DNA from: Streptomyces sp. SolWspMP-5a-2
GTDB taxonomy: Bacteria > Actinomycetota > Actinomycetes > Streptomycetales > Streptomycetaceae
Reading direction: 5' to 3'
DNA: 64,000 nt
NCBI RefSeq assembly: GCF_900091845.1
Contig: NZ_FMCI01000250.1
Span: forward strand, 1 to 64,000
Both the position numbers and the translations under genes were made by a program. Shown in pieces: positions 60,697-64,000 of this stretch (positions are counted from its first letter, which is position 1; each line of letters starts with the position of its first letter). The notes beneath the pieces were generated by a model. It saw nothing but the letters and a program-made list of their open reading frames with translations. It searched no databases and was not told the DNA's origin.

Positions 60697-61755
60697 TCAG
60701 CCCTTGGCCTTCTCCACGAACTCGCTGGTGTAGGTCTTCTCCAGGTCGACGTCGGCGTTCTTGATGTTGGGGTTGAACGCCTTGAGCACCTTCTCGACGG
60801 TCTCGGGACCGTTCTCCGGCATCACGCCGTCCTTGGTGAACATCGGCAGCGTGCTCTCGATGGCCTTGGCGTAGAGGATGCCGTTGCCCTGCTTGTAGTC
60901 GGCGGGCATCTTGTCGGCAATCTCCGAGGCGCTGTGGCTGGACATCCACGCGAGCGTCTTGACGAACGCGTTGACCAGCTTCTGGACGGTGTCCTTGTGC
61001 CCGTTCACCCAGTCCGTCTGCATGTACAGACTTGACGACGGGTACGGTCCGCCGAGCGCCTCCTGGGAGCCCTCGGGCGTCCGCATGTCCAGGAGGACCT
61101 TGCCGGCCTTCTTGTCGAGGATCGTCGCGACGGTCGGGTCGGTGGTCATGCCGCCGTCGATGGCGCCCTTCTCCAGGGCGGCGATGAACGTGGGCCCGGC
61201 ACCGACGGCGACCGGGGTGAAGTCGCTGACCTTGACCCCGTTCTTGACGGCGAGGTACTTGGTGAGGAAGTCCGTGGACGAGCCGAGCCCCGTGACGCCG
61301 AGCTTCTTGCCCTTGAAGTCCTTGGCCGAAGTGATCTTCGCCGACGCCTTGTTGGAGACGATCTCGACCTCGCCCGGGGCGTGGGAGAACTGCACCACCG
61401 ACTCCACCATCTTGCCCTTGGTCTGGAGGTCGAGGGTGTGGTCGTAGAAGCCGACGGCGCCCTGCACCTGGCCCGAGACGAGCGCGGTCTCCGCCTGGAC
61501 GCCGGCCGGTTCGCTCAGCAGCTCCACGGAGAGCCCCTCGGCGTCGAAGTAGCCGAGCCGCTGGGTCAGCATGGCGGGCAGGTAGATGACCTTGTCCAGG
61601 CCCCCCACCATGATCTTGACCTTGGTGCCCTTGCCGTCGCTCTTGCCGGAGCCGCTGGAGGCGGTGCTGGACGCCTCGTTGGCGCAGGCGGTGAGGGCGG
61701 AGAGGCAGAGGAGTCCTGCGGCGGCCAGGGCGCCGCGTCTGGCGATGGTGCGCAT
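60697..61755 (-). CDS. NitT/TauT-type ABC transporter substrate-binding lipoprotein
   Basis: A 352-residue NMT1/SsuA-like binding protein. Lipoprotein signal with lipobox LTAC, modified Cys24; an ARRG pair ahead of the hydrophobic stretch would also permit Tat export. The two-lobed fold starts KVKIMVGGLDKVIYLPAMLT and includes GVTGLGSSTDFLTKYL and ALEKGAIDGG. Ligands of the family include sulfonates, nitrate, pyrimidines (HMP) and aromatics; none can be assigned. ATG 61755 is preferred (AAGGA 10 nt upstream); GTG 61764 is possible. Confidence 0.88.
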   Translation of the reverse strand: MRTIARRGALAAAGLLCLSALTACANEASSTASSGSGKSDGKGTKVKIMVGGLDKVIYLPAMLTQRLGYFDAEGLSVELLSEPAGVQAETALVSGQVQGAVGFYDHTLDLQTKGKMVESVVQFSHAPGEVEIVSNKASAKITSAKDFKGKKLGVTGLGSSTDFLTKYLAVKNGVKVSDFTPVAVGAGPTFIAALEKGAIDGGMTTDPTVATILDKKAGKVLLDMRTPEGSQEALGGPYPSSSLYMQTDWVNGHKDTVQKLVNAFVKTLAWMSSHSASEIADKMPADYKQGNGILYAKAIESTLPMFTKDGVMPENGPETVEKVLKAFNPNIKNADVDLEKTYTSEFVEKAKG

Positions 61756-61818
61756 GTCGTTCACGTCCTTGTGAGAAGGCGATGCGGGAGAAGTCGTGGG
61801 GGGGGGAGAAGCGTGGGG

Positions 61819-62694
61819 TCAGCTGTCGGACTCCGACGGCTTCCACCGGAAGATGCGGCTCTCGGCGAAGGTCAGCAGCCCCTCGGCGACCAGGGCGACG
61901 ACCGCCAGGATGACCATCGCGGCGTAGACACCGGCCGCGTTGAACGTGCCCTGGGACTGCGCGACGAGCAGGCCGATGCCCTTGGTCGCGCCGATGTACT
62001 CGCCGACGATGGCGCCGATGAGGGCGAAGCCGAAGCTCACATGGAGGCTGGTGAAGATCCACGAGGTGGCCGAGGGGATGACGACCTGGAGCGTCACCCT
62101 GCGGTCGCTCGCGCCGAGGATCCGCGCGTTGGCGACCAGGTTGCGGTCGACCTCGCGGGCGCCCTGGAAGGCGTTGAAGAACACCGGGAAGAAGACCAGG
62201 ACGACGGCCGACGCCACCTTGGAGGCGGGGCCCAGGCCGAACCAGATGACGAAGATGGGCGCCAGGACGATCCGGGGGATCGAGTTGAGCACCTTGATGT
62301 ATGGACCAAGGACATCGGCCAGGAAGGTGATCCGCCCCAGCGCGATACCGAAGACGACACCGGCGACCACACCGAGGACCCAGCCGAGCAGCGCCTCGTA
62401 GAGCGTGTACCAGATCTGCTCGCCCAGGGAGCCGAGCGCGGTGCCGTGGGTGATCCAGGTGTAGATCTGGTCCCAGATCTTCGACGGCATGGAGAAGTTG
62501 AACGTGTCGATCACGTTGGCCCGGGAGAGCACCTCCCACAGGCCGAGCACGAGGACCAGGAGCAGGGCGCGGGCGGTGCCCACGACGATCTTGCGTCTGC
62601 GGGCGGCACGCGCGCGTGAGTGCGCGCGTTCGCCCTTCCCGGGTTCGGCGGCGGTCGGCGCGGCCGTGGTCTTGGGCAGCGTGTCAGGCGACAT
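61819..62694 (-). CDS. NitT/TauT-type ABC transporter permease
   Basis: A 291-residue permease with about six membrane helices after a ~35-residue basic N terminus. The EAA-like loop that docks the ATPase is ARILGASDRRVTLQVVIPSA (about 190-210). The start overlaps the ATPase stop by 11 bp; the binding-protein gene follows after 63 bp. Confidence 0.9.
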   Translation of the reverse strand: MSPDTLPKTTAAPTAAEPGKGERAHSRARAARRRKIVVGTARALLLVLVLGLWEVLSRANVIDTFNFSMPSKIWDQIYTWITHGTALGSLGEQIWYTLYEALLGWVLGVVAGVVFGIALGRITFLADVLGPYIKVLNSIPRIVLAPIFVIWFGLGPASKVASAVVLVFFPVFFNAFQGAREVDRNLVANARILGASDRRVTLQVVIPSATSWIFTSLHVSFGFALIGAIVGEYIGATKGIGLLVAQSQGTFNAAGVYAAMVILAVVALVAEGLLTFAESRIFRWKPSESDS

Positions 62695-63499
62695 GGGCGG
62701 CGCCCCTCTCACGGGTGATGCGGACCTCTTCGCCGAGGGACTCCCAGATCTCGCGGTAGATCTCGATGAACCGCGCCTCCAGGCGTACTTCCTCGACCCG
62801 GCGCGGGCGGGGCAGGTCGATGTCGAAGACCTGCTTGACGGTGGCGGGCCCGGCCGTCATCACGACGACCCGGTCGGCCAGCGCGATCGACTCCTCCAGA
62901 TCGTGGGTGACGAACACGACCGAGGCGCCGGTGCCCTCCCACAGCTCCAGGAGTTCGTCCGACATCAGGGCCCTGGTCTGCACGTCGAGCGCGGAGAACG
63001 GCTCGTCCATGAGCAGGATCTCGGGATCGTTGACGAAGGTCGCGGCGAGGGCGACGCGCTTGCGCTGGCCGCCGGAGAGCTGGTGCGGGTAGCGGTCCTC
63101 GAACGCCGAGAGCCCGACCCGGGACAGCCACTCGCGCGCCCGCTGCTTGGCCTCCGCCTTGGGCACGCCGCGGAACCGGGGACCGGCCATGACGTTGGAC
63201 AGGACCGTGCGCCACGGGAAGGTTGCGTCCTGCTGGAAGACGAAGCCGACCTTGTCGCCGACACCGCTCACCGGCTGCCCGGCGACCAGGACCTCGCCCT
63301 CGGTGGGCTCCTCCAGCCCGCTGACCAGGGTCAGTGTGGTCGACTTGCCGCAGCCGGTGGGGCCGACGACCGCTACGAACTCGCCGCGCCCGACGGTGAG
63401 GTCCAGGCCCCTGACGGCCGTGTGCAGGCCCCCGGACGGGGTCCTGAACGTTTTGCTCGCGCCCCGCAGCTCGATGGCGGGGCTGATGTCTGCGCTCAT
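62684..63499 (-). CDS. NitT/TauT-type ABC transporter ATP-binding protein
   Basis: A 271-residue ATPase: Walker A GPTGCGKST, Q-loop FQQDATFPW, signature LSGGQRKR, Walker B ILLMDEP and switch H in VTHDLEE. First gene of the operon. ATG 63499 has no obvious Shine-Dalgarno; TACCGT lies 8 nt upstream, so translation may be leaderless. An upstream start at 63550 would cross the inverted repeat at 63517-63530. Confidence 0.92.
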   Translation of the reverse strand: MSADISPAIELRGASKTFRTPSGGLHTAVRGLDLTVGRGEFVAVVGPTGCGKSTTLTLVSGLEEPTEGEVLVAGQPVSGVGDKVGFVFQQDATFPWRTVLSNVMAGPRFRGVPKAEAKQRAREWLSRVGLSAFEDRYPHQLSGGQRKRVALAATFVNDPEILLMDEPFSALDVQTRALMSDELLELWEGTGASVVFVTHDLEESIALADRVVVMTAGPATVKQVFDIDLPRPRRVEEVRLEARFIEIYREIWESLGEEVRITRERGAAHVA

Positions 63500-63516
63500 G
63501 GGCCGGGACGGTAGAA

Positions 63517-63530
63517 GTGGCGCGTGCCAC
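63517..63530. promoter_or_regulatory. Inverted repeat GTGGC-GCGT-GCCAC upstream of the ABC operon
   Basis: Perfect 5-bp arms with a 4-bp spacer, 18 bp before the ATPase start, in the 162-bp divergent region shared with the second CitB-type regulator. Candidate operator. Confidence 0.45.
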
Positions 63531-63661
63531 AGCATCAGCCTTGTGGGCACATGCCGTTCTTTTGCTTGCAGCAGCCTGTTGTGCTCGTTTTGCGCGCGCT
63601 ACAAACAGCGGAGCCGAAACATGGGCTTAACGCCCGCATGGCCTTGACAGAAAGAGGCCCG

Positions 63662-64000
63662 ATGATTGACGTCCTGGTCGTCGACGACGATTTCCGTGTC
63701 GCCGAGATCAACGCGAGGTACGTGGGAAAGGTTCCCGGGTTCCGGGTCGCCGCCCGCGCGCACAGTGCTGCCCAGGCGCTGACCTGCGTGCAACGGGGGA
63801 CGATCGATCTCGTCCTCCTCGACCACTATCTGCCCGACCGGACGGGCCTCGAACTCGTCCACGCCATGCGGGAACAGGGGCACGGAACCGACGTCATCAT
63901 GATCACGGCGGCCGACGACGTGACGACCGTCCAGGCCGCGATGCGCCTCGGCGCCCTGCACTACCTGGTCAAGCCGTTCACCTTCGCCGCGCTGCGCACC
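63662..64000 (+). CDS. Second CitB/DcuR-type response regulator, cut by right window edge
   Basis: The first 113 codons of a receiver domain: VVDDD (7-10), phosphoacceptor D54 (LVLLDHYLP) and K in LVKPFTF; the DNA-binding part lies outside. It is strikingly similar to the regulator at 59968 (shared MI(E/D)VLVVDDD, KVPGF(H/R)VA, TTVQAAMR/STVQAAMR). ATG 63662 with GAGG upstream. It is divergent from the ABC transporter, its probable target; a kinase is expected to the right. Confidence 0.9.
   Translation, partial: MIDVLVVDDDFRVAEINARYVGKVPGFRVAARAHSAAQALTCVQRGTIDLVLLDHYLPDRTGLELVHAMREQGHGTDVIMITAADDVTTVQAAMRLGALHYLVKPFTFAALRT

Overview
The window is high-GC DNA with strong third-position G/C bias, frequent GTG starts and 1-4 bp start/stop overlaps. 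Together with sepH, DUF3710, DUF3093, DUF3159, DUF4193, DUF5998, DUF6082, a cutRS pair, an actinobacterial Fe-S ferrochelatase, a DasR-type site before ptsH, an iron box and a ydaO (c-di-AMP) leader, this points firmly to a Streptomyces chromosome. Most of it is conserved core. The arrangement rRNA methyltransferase - permease - trkA - trkA - DUF3159 - OB-fold - DUF3710 - dut - DUF3093 - DUF4193 - inositol phosphatase also matches, from memory, the Mycobacterium tuberculosis order Rv2689c-Rv2701c.

Region 1 (1-8455, minus strand) is the most unusual part: eight genes behind one promoter that join coenzyme F420 supply (FbiC, CofC/FbiD, NADPH:F420 reductase, an F420-type luciferase-like oxidoreductase) to a cyclic-amide degradation set (dihydropyrimidinase/hydantoinase, nitrilase-family amidohydrolase, class III aminotransferase, AA_synth-family protein). 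The simplest reading is an F420H2-driven reductive pyrimidine (or related cyclic amide) catabolic pathway in which the luciferase-like enzyme replaces dihydropyrimidine dehydrogenase. This is inference. A gene-poor stretch and an RHH-Doc toxin-antitoxin pair separate it from the core.

Region 2 (9888-20000) is a 23S rRNA methyltransferase followed by a potassium locus: KimA-like permease, a 31-codon candidate membrane peptide, two TrkA RCK proteins, DUF3159 and OB-fold proteins, and KdpDE without any kdpFABC pump in view. A secreted alginate-lyase-like protein follows.

Region 3 (21771-35530) holds thioesterase-dut-DUF3710, DUF3093, DUF4193, CutRS, inositol phosphatase, coproporphyrin ferrochelatase, an MFS exporter, a sugar-lactone oxidase and the cell-division protein SepH. 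A 394-bp gap carries a perfect Crp-like palindrome.

Region 4 (36295-53404) holds a sulfurtransferase, VOC protein, thymidine kinase, a phosphodiesterase-like protein with DUF5998, the GNAT-first acetyltransferase PatA, HPr (ptsH) with a dre site, a GntR regulator, an M23 peptidase under a ydaO riboswitch, two M16 peptidases (the second frameshifted), ParC and a COG0523 metal GTPase.

Region 5 (53749-64000) holds a DUF6082 protein with two small paralogues, an HTH-fused citrate synthase, an iron-regulated leaderless sucrase/ferredoxin-like gene, a CitA/CitB-type two-component system, a NitT/TauT-type ABC transporter and a second CitB-type regulator cut by the right edge. TTGATC-type elements occur upstream of both the citrate synthase and the two-component system. 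No tRNA, rRNA, IS element, CRISPR array or prophage was seen.
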